A stretch of DNA of 6,002 bases from an uncultured Flavobacteriales bacterium (GCA_937925455.1 CALEWF010000042.1:1-6002), one strand, 5' to 3'; positions 1 to 5,890 are shown, counted from the stretch's first letter. Program-made: numbers and translations. The notes: generated by a model from the letters alone, not told the origin.

Positions 1-585
1 CAATACATGAGAAGTAAAAAGATCAAAGTTATCGTGTGGTCCATACAAATTGGTTGGCATAACAGAAATGAAGTTGGTGCCATATTGCTCGTTGTAATAC
101 CTGCATAATTTGATGGCTGCTATCTTTGCAATAGCATATGCTTCATTTGTGGGTTCAAGAAAGCCCGAAAGCAGATACTCTTCTTTCATAGGTTGTGGTG
201 CAAGTTTTGGATATATGCAGGAAGAACCTAAGTTTAATAATTTTTTTACACCATATTTGTACGAAGCATGGATAATATGCAGTGCGATAGCAATATTATC
301 ATACATAAATTCTGCCTTGTAAGTGTTATTTGCTACTATCCCCCCAACCCTGGCAGCTGCCAAAAAGACATACCCGGGCTTATGTTCTTCAAAAAATGCT
401 TCTACCTCGCTCTGACGTGTTACATCAAGCTTAAAGAATTGCACCTTATCTTTACATTGCAGGGGTGGTCTTTTGTGGTAGTTTGCGATGATATTATCAT
501 ACCCTTTTTCAATGAGCTTTTGTAGAATGGCACTGCCCACCATGCCAGTGCCTCCAGGGACAAATATTTTGTCATGTTTTTCCAT
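1..585 (-). CDS. fcl: GDP-L-fucose synthase (GDP-4-keto-6-deoxymannose 3,5-epimerase/4-reductase), 3' end missing
   Basis: Cytosolic short-chain dehydrogenase/reductase that epimerises GDP-4-keto-6-deoxy-D-mannose at C3 and C5 and reduces C4 with NADPH, giving GDP-L-fucose for surface glycans. Translation of the minus strand from the ATG at 585 gives 195 residues, open at the window edge; the family is usually about 310-320 residues, so roughly 40% is missing. Visible features are the Rossmann motif G11-x2-G14-x2-G17, AAARVGG at 76-82, LGSSCIYP at 119-126, the Y150-x3-K154 pair in YAIAK, and MPTNLYGPHDNF at 176-187. By comparison with E. coli Fcl, the catalytic residues Ser107, Cys109, Tyr136, Lys140 and His179 correspond to S121, C123, Y150, K154 and H193, all present. 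No earlier in-frame ATG, GTG or TTG was seen close upstream, and the ribosome site is weak (ACAGG about 10 nt before ATG). The gene follows the AlbA_2 gene after 47 nt with no convincing terminator, so it is probably read as part of the same transcript. It should supply the step after gmd. Confidence 0.95.
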   Translation of the reverse strand, partial: MEKHDKIFVPGGTGMVGSAILQKLIEKGYDNIIANYHKRPPLQCKDKVQFFKLDVTRQSEVEAFFEEHKPGYVFLAAARVGGIVANNTYKAEFMYDNIAIALHIIHASYKYGVKKLLNLGSSCIYPKLAPQPMKEEYLLSGFLEPTNEAYAIAKIAAIKLCRYYNEQYGTNFISVMPTNLYGPHDNFDLFTSHVL

Positions 586-632
586 ATAATAGATACCTGT
601 ATCTTCAGGTTTTTCAGGATTTTTTATTACTT

Positions 633-1790
633 TTATAATACATTTTTTTTAATAATAACTTTGAATAAATTATTCACTCTATCATCAATAAAATCAATAT
701 AAGGATACGCTTTGATTGCTCTACGTATTCCACTTCCAAGCCCCCGGTATGGAAGTAGTTTTGTTGCAAAAGATGTTAAAATTGGATTACGTATATTTGA
801 AATACCAGACTTTATATTTTCAACTGTTAAATTATTTGGAAGGTGCCCAGGGCTAATGATTTCTATTCTATTATTAAATATAAATATTCTAATCGGTGCA
901 TTAATAAAATAGTCGCGGTGAATAATTGCATTAGTAACCAGCTCATCAAACACTATTCTGGGTATCTCAGGTTCACCAGTTGAATTTATAGTTTTATCAA
1001 ACTGTTTATATTGAATATTCATATAGATAAAGGAAATAGCTTGATGGAATATATCAGTGATTTTTCCCATTATATCACGGCTATCGATATAGTTATCCAT
1101 ATCAATATCGTCCTTGGGGTATGCTACAGCTTTTACAATAAAAGCTGGTAATCTGAAATGTGCATGCTTTGCAAATAAAAGCGCTCCAGCAACATTTAAT
1201 ACGCCATCTTTTGCAAGGTTCATATTTTCTAAAATATTTTTTAATGAATTCTCCTGTGCATCCAGCGTTTCCCCATATTCTTTTTTGAAAAATTCTTCAA
1301 AAAATGGCAAATCTAAATCACCTATTGATAAACCATTTGCCGGGATTTCATCTCCGTGTATTAAACCAGCCGACTGAAACATACGCTGCATTTCTTCACG
1401 ACTGGTAACTCTTCTTTTATCGCTGCCACTCTTTACCCATATTGCTCCATTATTATCCATATAAGGTTTATTGATTCCATCAGGAATAGTAACAACCATT
1501 ACAATACCATCAGGATGGCTAATATTTTCTATTACCGGATTAACAGGAGGCTTCACAGATTGTGAAGCAGCATTTGAAATAAGTTGATTCAATCTTTTGA
1601 TATCATCGCGAGTAAGGCCTTTTACTTTCCAATTTCTATCCTCAACTCCAATAAATATCTGTCCACCACCTGAATTGCTGAATGCCACTATTTCAGCAGC
1701 AAGAGAATCAACATTGTGGAAATTTTCCTTAAATTGATGTTTAGTGTCTTCACCACGAGAAAGTATTTCTATAAGCTCTGAGATTTCCAT
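633..1790 (-). CDS. AlbA_2 (Schlafen-type) domain plus HATPase_c_4 ATP-binding protein, putative defence partner or regulator
   Basis: A 385-residue protein of the AlbA_2 / 'divergent AAA_4' family, often annotated as RecG-like helicase or transcriptional regulator although it has no helicase motifs. The N-terminal AlbA_2 domain (about 5-130) shows RGEDTKHQFK at 12-21, EIVAFSNSGGGQIFIGVED at 33-51 and the KSGSDKRRVT strand at 120-129. The C-terminal GHKL-like domain (about 270-370) shows ELVTNAIIHRDY at 283-294, a Bergerat-fold N-box with E283 and N287, then ISPGHLPNN at 312-320 and a glycine-rich YRGLGSGIRR at 348-357. Both domains look complete. The Glu often found in the EFK motif of Schlafen-like nucleases is Gln19 here, so nuclease activity should not be assumed. 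The ATG at 1790 lies inside the end of the upstream ATPase gene (22-bp overlap), with GGAGG 14 nt before it and an in-frame TAG just upstream that fixes this start. The overlap implies co-production with the PHP-ATPase. No signal peptide or membrane segment was seen, so it is probably cytosolic. The specific function is unknown; DNA/RNA binding or signalling with its partner is inferred. Confidence 0.9.
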   Translation of the reverse strand: MEISELIEILSRGEDTKHQFKENFHNVDSLAAEIVAFSNSGGGQIFIGVEDRNWKVKGLTRDDIKRLNQLISNAASQSVKPPVNPVIENISHPDGIVMVVTIPDGINKPYMDNNGAIWVKSGSDKRRVTSREEMQRMFQSAGLIHGDEIPANGLSIGDLDLPFFEEFFKKEYGETLDAQENSLKNILENMNLAKDGVLNVAGALLFAKHAHFRLPAFIVKAVAYPKDDIDMDNYIDSRDIMGKITDIFHQAISFIYMNIQYKQFDKTINSTGEPEIPRIVFDELVTNAIIHRDYFINAPIRIFIFNNRIEIISPGHLPNNLTVENIKSGISNIRNPILTSFATKLLPYRGLGSGIRRAIKAYPYIDFIDDRVNNLFKVIIKKNVL

Positions 1791-4426
1791 ATACTATATA
1801 TCAACCTCCGTTTGTTAAATGCCTCTTTCCCGCCTTCCATTAAATCAACAATTTTTTTCTGCAATAACGGGCAATCAATACTTCCTGTAACTATATTTAT
1901 TGTATCATCTTCATAGGTACAGGAGTGAATTTGATCCGCATCACCTAATACCGGGAAATTGGCATTATGGGTAGCAAAAATAAATTGAGTATTTTGTTTG
2001 ATTTCTCGTATCAGCTTTATAACATCTTCGTAAATTGTCTGATTATCAAGGTCATCTTCTGGTTGGTCGATTATGATTACATCGTTTTCTCTCTGATTCA
2101 ATATAAAAAGAATCAATGCAGATGCCCTTTGACCAAGTGAGTGATGTTTAAGTTCTTTGTTGCGATATTTAATAGTAAACCTGTTTTGTACCTGATACAC
2201 GAGCAGATCTTTCAAATTTTCAAAAAAATACTTTTCAAAAGTTGCAGAATACGAACCTGTTTTCTGTTTAGCATTTTCAAAGTCTCTGTATATTTCACCA
2301 AAGTCTGTATATGCATTTACCAGTGATGCAAGCACGTTCTCTCTTATTCCACTTCCCTTGAACATGGTTTTCATGAAAGAAAGATACCCTGTCTTATCAC
2401 CCTTAAACTGGGCTTCGATAGTCAACAGCGATTTTTTGTTATTTATTTTATCAAGAATTTCTTTGATTTTATTAAATTCTTGAAGCCACAACTCATTAAG
2501 CTCTGAAAGAGCCTGTAGCAAATCTCTTTTTAAATCTGAAGCCATTAATTTTTGCCTATTCAAAGCATCCAGCATTTTCTCAGCGGTATCAATATTTCTT
2601 TTTAGCAGAGGATATTCTTCTATATCCAAAGCCTCTATTTTTTTTTCTTTTAATTCGGCTTCAATTTTTCTTCTTATCGTTGCAAATTCATCAGTGAAAG
2701 CCTTCTTGATATGGCAAAACTCTTCATATTTTTTATTAAGAATGGCTTTGATCTCATTTATGGCAGCACTATCAGATTTTTGCCTGTCTAAAATAAAAAC
2801 AATTTTCTTATAATCATTGAAAAAAACCTTGAAAAATTTTTTATTTATTTGCGAAGAATAAGCCAGGTGATTTTTGATCTCATCTTCATGCTGGCTTATG
2901 AAATTATCCAGATCGCTCCTATAAGATTCAATATCCACCAATATCTGTTTTAATTTTCGCTCATCTACATCAAAATCGATCTGCTTTTTTAATTTTTCTT
3001 CAATGCCATATTCTTGAAACTTTTTTAAGTTAAATTCGGCATCCTGTTTTTTCTGTGTATATTCTTTTATTTTTTCTTCTATATCAGCCAGTTTTTGAAG
3101 TTTATATACAATGTCCACTACAGCCTGCTTTTTTTCCGCTATCTGGCGGCGCACCTCATAGAGCCTTTCACCTATCAATTTTTCCACCAGATCCTTTTCA
3201 AATCCTTCGCCACTTGCAGAAAGATCTTTTTGCCCAAAATAAATAGGTTTCCTGATAATTGTCTCTTTAATAGATATTCCTGGCTGCAATTTATCCCTGA
3301 TATATACCTGTGGCGCTTCATTGAGTATACGCTTAATCTGAAATTCGCTGCCATATTGATCTACAGCTGTAACAATTGCTCTCCCCCCACTTCCAAGAGT
3401 ATGCGCCACAAGTTTATTTTTATATTCTTTATCCATTGCTTTCTCGCCCAGTGGACAATCAAGTACATAGCGAAGAACTTCCAGAATGGAAGACTTTCCG
3501 CTTCCCCGTATGCCAATAAAAGTATTTAGTTCTGGAGAAAAATGGATTGTTTTGCCATCCATCGTTCCTCCTTCAAAATGTATACTCTTTATATATGAAT
3601 GCCGATAGCCTTCTGGTTTAGATGATCTAACTCTCTGTTCATAATCCATCAGAGCATACTTAACAGCTTCAAAGGTATAATCACCAATTTTAAGCCATGT
3701 TTCACCATTCTTGCTACCAATTTCGTCTATCGATTTACAGTCTGATCCCTCTACTTCGGCAGGGTACCAATTTTTAAACCATGATTGAACTTTTACTCTG
3801 CAAATCCTATCCTGTAGATCATGAGTTCTGACTTTTTGAAATGCCAGAGTACGCCTTTTAAAATATTCGTTTTGTCCCAGTTCTTTTAGTCTTCCACCAT
3901 CCAATTCGTTCCACAGGCCGCTTGATTGTTCAACATGGGCAAAAATTATAAAATAGTCTTTATGATAATTCTCAAGCGTATTTATTGTTTCAAGCAAGCT
4001 TAAAGTACTGCGACATCCCTTATTTTCATATTCCGCTGGTGTCCTTCCCTGAAAGGCAACGTTTAAAAACTGGTTTATATACATATTACCTGATTCCAAC
4101 CACTCATCCGAAAATACCACCAGCGTATGAATTCCATTTGCCCCGTCATTTACTGAAAGTTCAACACCGGGCAAAAGAAATATCTCTTCCTTTAGAGCTT
4201 TTTTTCTTAAATTTACAAACTCATTTTGATCGAACTTATTGTGATTTGTAATTACACCAACTTTAATACCTGCTTCTTTCAACTTTGAGATATAGTCATC
4301 CAAAAAAGTTCTTTCATCTTTTTTATAAATAAACTGATTATCAGATTTAGTATGAAGATGAAAATCTGCTCGTAGCCAGGTGGAACCATACCTGAATATT
4401 TCATACATTTTCTTACCAATCGGCAT
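1769..4426 (-). CDS. trlF: PHP domain-ABC (SMC-like) ATPase fusion, TrlF/Ppl type, putative anti-phage effector
   Basis: An 885-residue protein with three parts. The N-terminal PHP-like domain (about 15-235) carries metal-ligand motifs HLH (23-25), TNHN (60-63), GVE (87-89), H100 and FAH (162-164), and a final GSDCKS (227-232). An ABC ATPase head follows: strand IHFSPELNTFIGI, Walker A GIRGSGKSS (305-313) and a Q-loop-like YFGQKDL (396-402). A Lys/Glu-rich coiled coil spans about 415-665. The second head half has signature SLGQRASA (763-770), Walker B VIIIDQPEDDLDN (783-795) and H-loop ATHNAN (818-823). No CxxC zinc hook is present in the coil. This is the architecture of TrlF-family ATPases and, as I recall, of Ppl, a single-gene anti-phage system. 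By analogy the ATPase would sense abnormal nucleic acid or invasion and gate a PHP phosphoesterase/nuclease; the substrate is not evident from sequence. The ATG at 4426 has AGAGGAG 4 nt upstream; Met7 is an alternative with a weaker site. It begins 29 nt after gmd and overlaps the AlbA_2 gene by 22 bp. Oddity: the last PHP motif is usually SDAH, and its His is Lys231 here. Confidence 0.92.
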   Translation of the reverse strand: MPIGKKMYEIFRYGSTWLRADFHLHTKSDNQFIYKKDERTFLDDYISKLKEAGIKVGVITNHNKFDQNEFVNLRKKALKEEIFLLPGVELSVNDGANGIHTLVVFSDEWLESGNMYINQFLNVAFQGRTPAEYENKGCRSTLSLLETINTLENYHKDYFIIFAHVEQSSGLWNELDGGRLKELGQNEYFKRRTLAFQKVRTHDLQDRICRVKVQSWFKNWYPAEVEGSDCKSIDEIGSKNGETWLKIGDYTFEAVKYALMDYEQRVRSSKPEGYRHSYIKSIHFEGGTMDGKTIHFSPELNTFIGIRGSGKSSILEVLRYVLDCPLGEKAMDKEYKNKLVAHTLGSGGRAIVTAVDQYGSEFQIKRILNEAPQVYIRDKLQPGISIKETIIRKPIYFGQKDLSASGEGFEKDLVEKLIGERLYEVRRQIAEKKQAVVDIVYKLQKLADIEEKIKEYTQKKQDAEFNLKKFQEYGIEEKLKKQIDFDVDERKLKQILVDIESYRSDLDNFISQHEDEIKNHLAYSSQINKKFFKVFFNDYKKIVFILDRQKSDSAAINEIKAILNKKYEEFCHIKKAFTDEFATIRRKIEAELKEKKIEALDIEEYPLLKRNIDTAEKMLDALNRQKLMASDLKRDLLQALSELNELWLQEFNKIKEILDKINNKKSLLTIEAQFKGDKTGYLSFMKTMFKGSGIRENVLASLVNAYTDFGEIYRDFENAKQKTGSYSATFEKYFFENLKDLLVYQVQNRFTIKYRNKELKHHSLGQRASALILFILNQRENDVIIIDQPEDDLDNQTIYEDVIKLIREIKQNTQFIFATHNANFPVLGDADQIHSCTYEDDTINIVTGSIDCPLLQKKIVDLMEGGKEAFNKRRLIYSIWKSQSL
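1805..1809 (-). promoter_or_regulatory. Ribosome binding site for the AlbA_2 gene, inside the ATPase gene
   Basis: GGAGG on the minus strand, within the coding region of the PHP-ATPase, 14 nt before the ATG at 1790. The spacing is longer than the usual 5-10 nt, which suggests that translation of the second gene depends partly on ribosomes finishing the first. Confidence 0.6.
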
Positions 4427-4430
4427 TATG

Positions 4431-4437
4431 CTCCTCT
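4431..4437 (-). promoter_or_regulatory. Ribosome binding site for the PHP-ATPase gene
   Basis: AGAGGAG on the minus strand, 4 nt before the ATG at 4426 (6 nt if only GAGG pairs). It supports this start over the Met codon six codons later, which has only a weak purine stretch upstream. Confidence 0.65.
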
Positions 4438-4455
4438 AACTTCATCAAATCATTA

Positions 4456-5613
4456 TTACGCCTGCGCGTTCTCGGTATTTGGTATATAGGTAATTTCATG
4501 ATCCGTATAGCAAAAATTTTTTTCACGACACATCTGTATCCCTTTTCCAGGGGCAGGTAATCCCAGTCGCTTCATATCGTAATCTGTCATAATCATCACA
4601 AGCTCCTCAAAGGTGGTGCGTGGCTGCCAGCCAAGTTTTTGCCGCGCTTTGGTAATATCTGCCTGAAGATGTGTTACCTCTGTAGGCCTGAAATATTTAG
4701 GATCTACTTCAATTAAGACCTGACCTGGTTTTACAACACTATTCCACTGTGGAGCAACACTTTTTACAATTCCTTTTTCTTCAACGCCGCTTCCCATCCA
4801 TTCAAGCTCCACTCCTGCATACGCAAATGCACTCTCTGCAAATTCGCGTATTGAGTGGCTTTGGCCGGTACCCACCACATAATCATCAGGTTGCTCAGCC
4901 TGCAGCATAAGCCACATCATCTCTACATATTCTGGAGCAAAGCCCCAGTCCCTTTTTGCATCAAGATTTCCAAGATACAATCTATCTTGTTTTCTTGCCA
5001 GAATGTGTGCCAGCGCCCGTGTTATCTTACGGGTTACAAATGTTTCCCCCCTCCGTGGGCTTTCATGATTAAAAAGTATTCCATTACACGCAAACATGTT
5101 ATACCCTTCCCGGTAATTAACTGTTACCCAGTAGGCGTACACTTTTGCTGCTGCATAGGGGCTGCGAGGATAAAATGGCGTTTTTTCACTCTGCGGCGGG
5201 GGAGATGCTCCAAACATCTCGGATGAAGATGCCTGATAAAATTTTGTGCGTATGCCACTGCGCCGCACCGCTTCAAGAATGCGCGTGGTGCCAAGTCCGG
5301 TAATATCGCCGGTGTATTCGGGTGTATCAAAACTTACCTTTACATGGCTCTGCGCGCCAAGATGATATATTTCGTCTGGTTGTATATTATATATGAGATA
5401 GACAAGCTGTCCTGAATCCGAAAGATCACCATAATGTAAAAATAATCGTGCGTTTTTTTCATGAGGATCCACATACACATGATCAATTCTATGTGTGTTA
5501 AAGGTGCTGGATCTGCGTATGATACCGTGCACCTGATACCCCTTGCTAAGTAAAAATTCGGCAAGGTACGAACCATCCTGACCGGTGATTCCAGTAATAA
5601 GTGCCTTTTTCAT
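4456..5613 (-). CDS. gmd: GDP-mannose 4,6-dehydratase
   Basis: Cytosolic NADP-dependent extended short-chain dehydrogenase that converts GDP-D-mannose to GDP-4-keto-6-deoxy-D-mannose, the first committed step to GDP-L-fucose and other GDP-6-deoxyhexoses. The product is 385 residues, slightly longer than typical family members (about 345-375). The motifs are the N-terminal ALITGITGQDGSYL with G8-x2-G11-x2-G14, the RRSS loop (33-36), YGDLSD (61-66), HLGAQSHV (84-91), ASSSEMFG (128-135), Y153-x3-K157, FNHESPRRGETFVTRKI (181-197) and LGNLDAKRDWG (214-224). S130, E132, Y153 and K157 occupy the places of the catalytic Thr/Ser, Glu, Tyr and Lys. The frame is open a further 20 codons upstream, but MKKALITG at 5613 is the start: GGGAG lies 8 nt before it and the family begins with this strand. 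Translation ends with three consecutive in-frame stops (TAA TAA TGA). The partner fcl should be next, but two unrelated genes intervene. G+C in sampled lines (45-48%) exceeds that of those genes. Confidence 0.97.
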   Translation of the reverse strand: MKKALITGITGQDGSYLAEFLLSKGYQVHGIIRRSSTFNTHRIDHVYVDPHEKNARLFLHYGDLSDSGQLVYLIYNIQPDEIYHLGAQSHVKVSFDTPEYTGDITGLGTTRILEAVRRSGIRTKFYQASSSEMFGASPPPQSEKTPFYPRSPYAAAKVYAYWVTVNYREGYNMFACNGILFNHESPRRGETFVTRKITRALAHILARKQDRLYLGNLDAKRDWGFAPEYVEMMWLMLQAEQPDDYVVGTGQSHSIREFAESAFAYAGVELEWMGSGVEEKGIVKSVAPQWNSVVKPGQVLIEVDPKYFRPTEVTHLQADITKARQKLGWQPRTTFEELVMIMTDYDMKRLGLPAPGKGIQMCREKNFCYTDHEITYIPNTENAQA

Positions 5614-5621
5614 GAATTGTA

Positions 5622-5626
5622 CTCCC
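5622..5626 (-). promoter_or_regulatory. Ribosome binding site that fixes the gmd start
   Basis: GGGAG on the minus strand, 8 nt before the ATG at 5613. It selects the conserved MKKALITG start over the longer open frame beginning at 5673, whose extra 20 residues do not resemble the family. Confidence 0.75.
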
Positions 5627-5637
5627 TGGTTTTTAAA

Positions 5638-5665
5638 ATTATATATACGACAATTGCTATGTTCA
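5638..5665 (-). promoter_or_regulatory. Candidate sigma-70-type promoter for gmd
   Basis: On the minus strand TATAAT (5643 to 5638) matches the -10 consensus exactly. TGAACA (5665 to 5660) lies 16 bp upstream and matches 4 of 6 positions of TTGACA. Transcription would begin about 17-18 nt before the gmd ATG, leaving a short leader with the GGGAG site. The surrounding sequence is A+T-rich, so the -10 match could be chance; gmd may instead be read through from the glycosyltransferase. Confidence 0.35.
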
Positions 5666-5669
5666 CTTA

Positions 5670-5693
5670 CCACCTGCCGTCATTGTCCCGACT
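5670..5693 (+). repeat. 24-bp direct repeat, copy 1
   Basis: Identical over 24 bp to 5739-5762, offset by 69 bp, starting CCACCTGCCGTC and ending GTCCCGACT. This copy is followed by TTTTTGTG rather than the CAGTCGCGG of copy 2, so it appears to be a truncated unit head. Confidence 0.85.
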
Positions 5694-5703
5694 TTTTGTG
5701 GTC

Positions 5704-5731
5704 ATTGCGAGGCACGAAGTGCCGTGGCAAT
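5704..5731. repeat. Imperfect palindrome/hairpin
   Basis: ATTGC (5704-5708) pairs with GCAAT (5727-5731). Inside it, GGCAC (5711-5715) pairs with GTGCC (5719-5723) around a GAA loop, with a small asymmetric bulge between the two stems. This is the REP-like core of the first unit. Confidence 0.75.
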
Positions 5732-5738
5732 CCCATTC

Positions 5739-5762
5739 CCACCTGCCGTCATTGTCCCGACT
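5739..5762 (+). repeat. 24-bp direct repeat, copy 2
   Basis: Exact match to 5670-5693. This copy continues into a longer unit containing GACTC (5759-5763) and GAGTC (5778-5782), which could form a short stem, then CCGGGATGACG and the GCAATC tail. Confidence 0.85.
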
Positions 5763-5823
5763 CAGTCGCGGACAGGCGAGTCCAGGTTCTTCCGGGATGA
5801 CGAAGCAATCTCCTTCCCACAAA

Positions 5824-5846
5824 CGATCCCGATTTCATCGGGATCG
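5824..5846. repeat. Perfect 10-bp stem, 3-nt loop hairpin
   Basis: CGATCCCGAT (5824-5833) and ATCGGGATCG (5837-5846) are perfect inverse complements around TTC. Read on the minus strand, the hairpin lies 36 nt past the glycosyltransferase stop and is followed by only TTTG, so it is not a convincing intrinsic terminator. It could slow transcription, stabilise the upstream mRNA, or simply be part of the repeat. Confidence 0.8.
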
Positions 5847-5866
5847 CAATGACGATACCCACTATT

Positions 5867-5890
5867 CACTAATCACCAACCACTAATCAC
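5867..5890. repeat. Two copies of CACTAATCAC
   Basis: CACTAATCAC occurs at 5867-5876 and 5881-5890, with a related CACTATTCAC just before (5859-5868). The second copy contains the stop codon of the glycosyltransferase (TAG on the minus strand, 5885 to 5883), so the short repeat tract extends into the 3' end of that gene. Confidence 0.7.

Larger units (their letters stand above)
5701..5853. repeat. 10-bp perfect inverted ends bounding about 153 bp
   Basis: GTCATTGCGA at 5701-5710 is the exact inverse complement of TCGCAATGAC at 5844-5853. This could mark the ends of one non-autonomous element (MITE-like) or two REP-type units in opposite orientation. No target-site duplication is obvious at the borders and no transposase is present. 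Confidence 0.6.
5670..5890. repeat. Mosaic of REP/MITE-like intergenic repeat units between the glycosyltransferase and gmd
   Basis: This fills most of the 269-bp gap between the genes and has no supportable gene. The unit begins with GTCATTG and ends with GCAATC plus a TTCCCAC tail. One unit runs from 5701 to about 5742, a second from about 5747 to 5820, and a truncated head lies at 5678-5700. The tails (5727-5742 and 5805-5820) match at 14 of 16 positions. A last segment (5821-5853) ends in TCGCAATGAC, the inverse of the GTCATTGCGA head. Sequences of the form GTCATTGCGAGG...GGCAATC are known as dispersed intergenic repeats in several bacterial phyla. The repeats contain hairpins, listed separately. 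Open frames across the region on the plus strand have no recognisable protein features. Confidence 0.8.

Noticed and set aside
110..525. Two overlapping plus-strand frames at the left edge
   Set aside because: They are antisense to fcl, whose minus-strand translation carries every expected catalytic motif.
590..625. Intrinsic terminator between the AlbA_2 gene and fcl
   Set aside because: The only inverted repeat has 4-bp arms, and on the transcribed strand it is not followed by a U-run.
633..1790. RecG-type helicase
   Set aside because: Such names are often given to AlbA_2/HATPase_c_4 proteins, but no helicase motifs (Walker A GKT, DEAH, motif VI) are present.
2430..3190. Rad50-type zinc hook in the ATPase coiled coil
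   Set aside because: The coiled coil has a single Cys (571) and no CxxC, so the protein is SMC-like in layout but not a Rad50 orthologue.
3095..3529. Plus-strand open frame of 144 codons opposite the PHP-ATPase
   Set aside because: It lies wholly antisense to a strongly supported gene with conserved motifs, its product has no recognisable domain, and it is rich in Phe/Tyr/Ile as expected from the complement of Lys/Glu-rich coding sequence.
4855..5330. Plus-strand frame 4855-5226 and alternative minus frame 5124-5330 within gmd
   Set aside because: Both are other-frame shadows of gmd, which is conserved across its full length.
5614..5673. N-terminal extension of Gmd by 20 residues
   Set aside because: The extra residues do not resemble the family, the Rossmann strand starts at MKKALITG, and a well-spaced GGGAG precedes the shorter start.
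5670..5762. CRISPR array
   Set aside because: There are only two copies of the 24-bp repeat, adjacent units share further internal similarity, and no leader or cas gene is present; REP/MITE-like repeats explain it better.
5585..5886. Plus-strand frames across the repeat region
   Set aside because: They run through repeated, hairpin-forming DNA, overlap the gmd start, and encode peptide repeats that mirror the DNA repeats rather than a protein.
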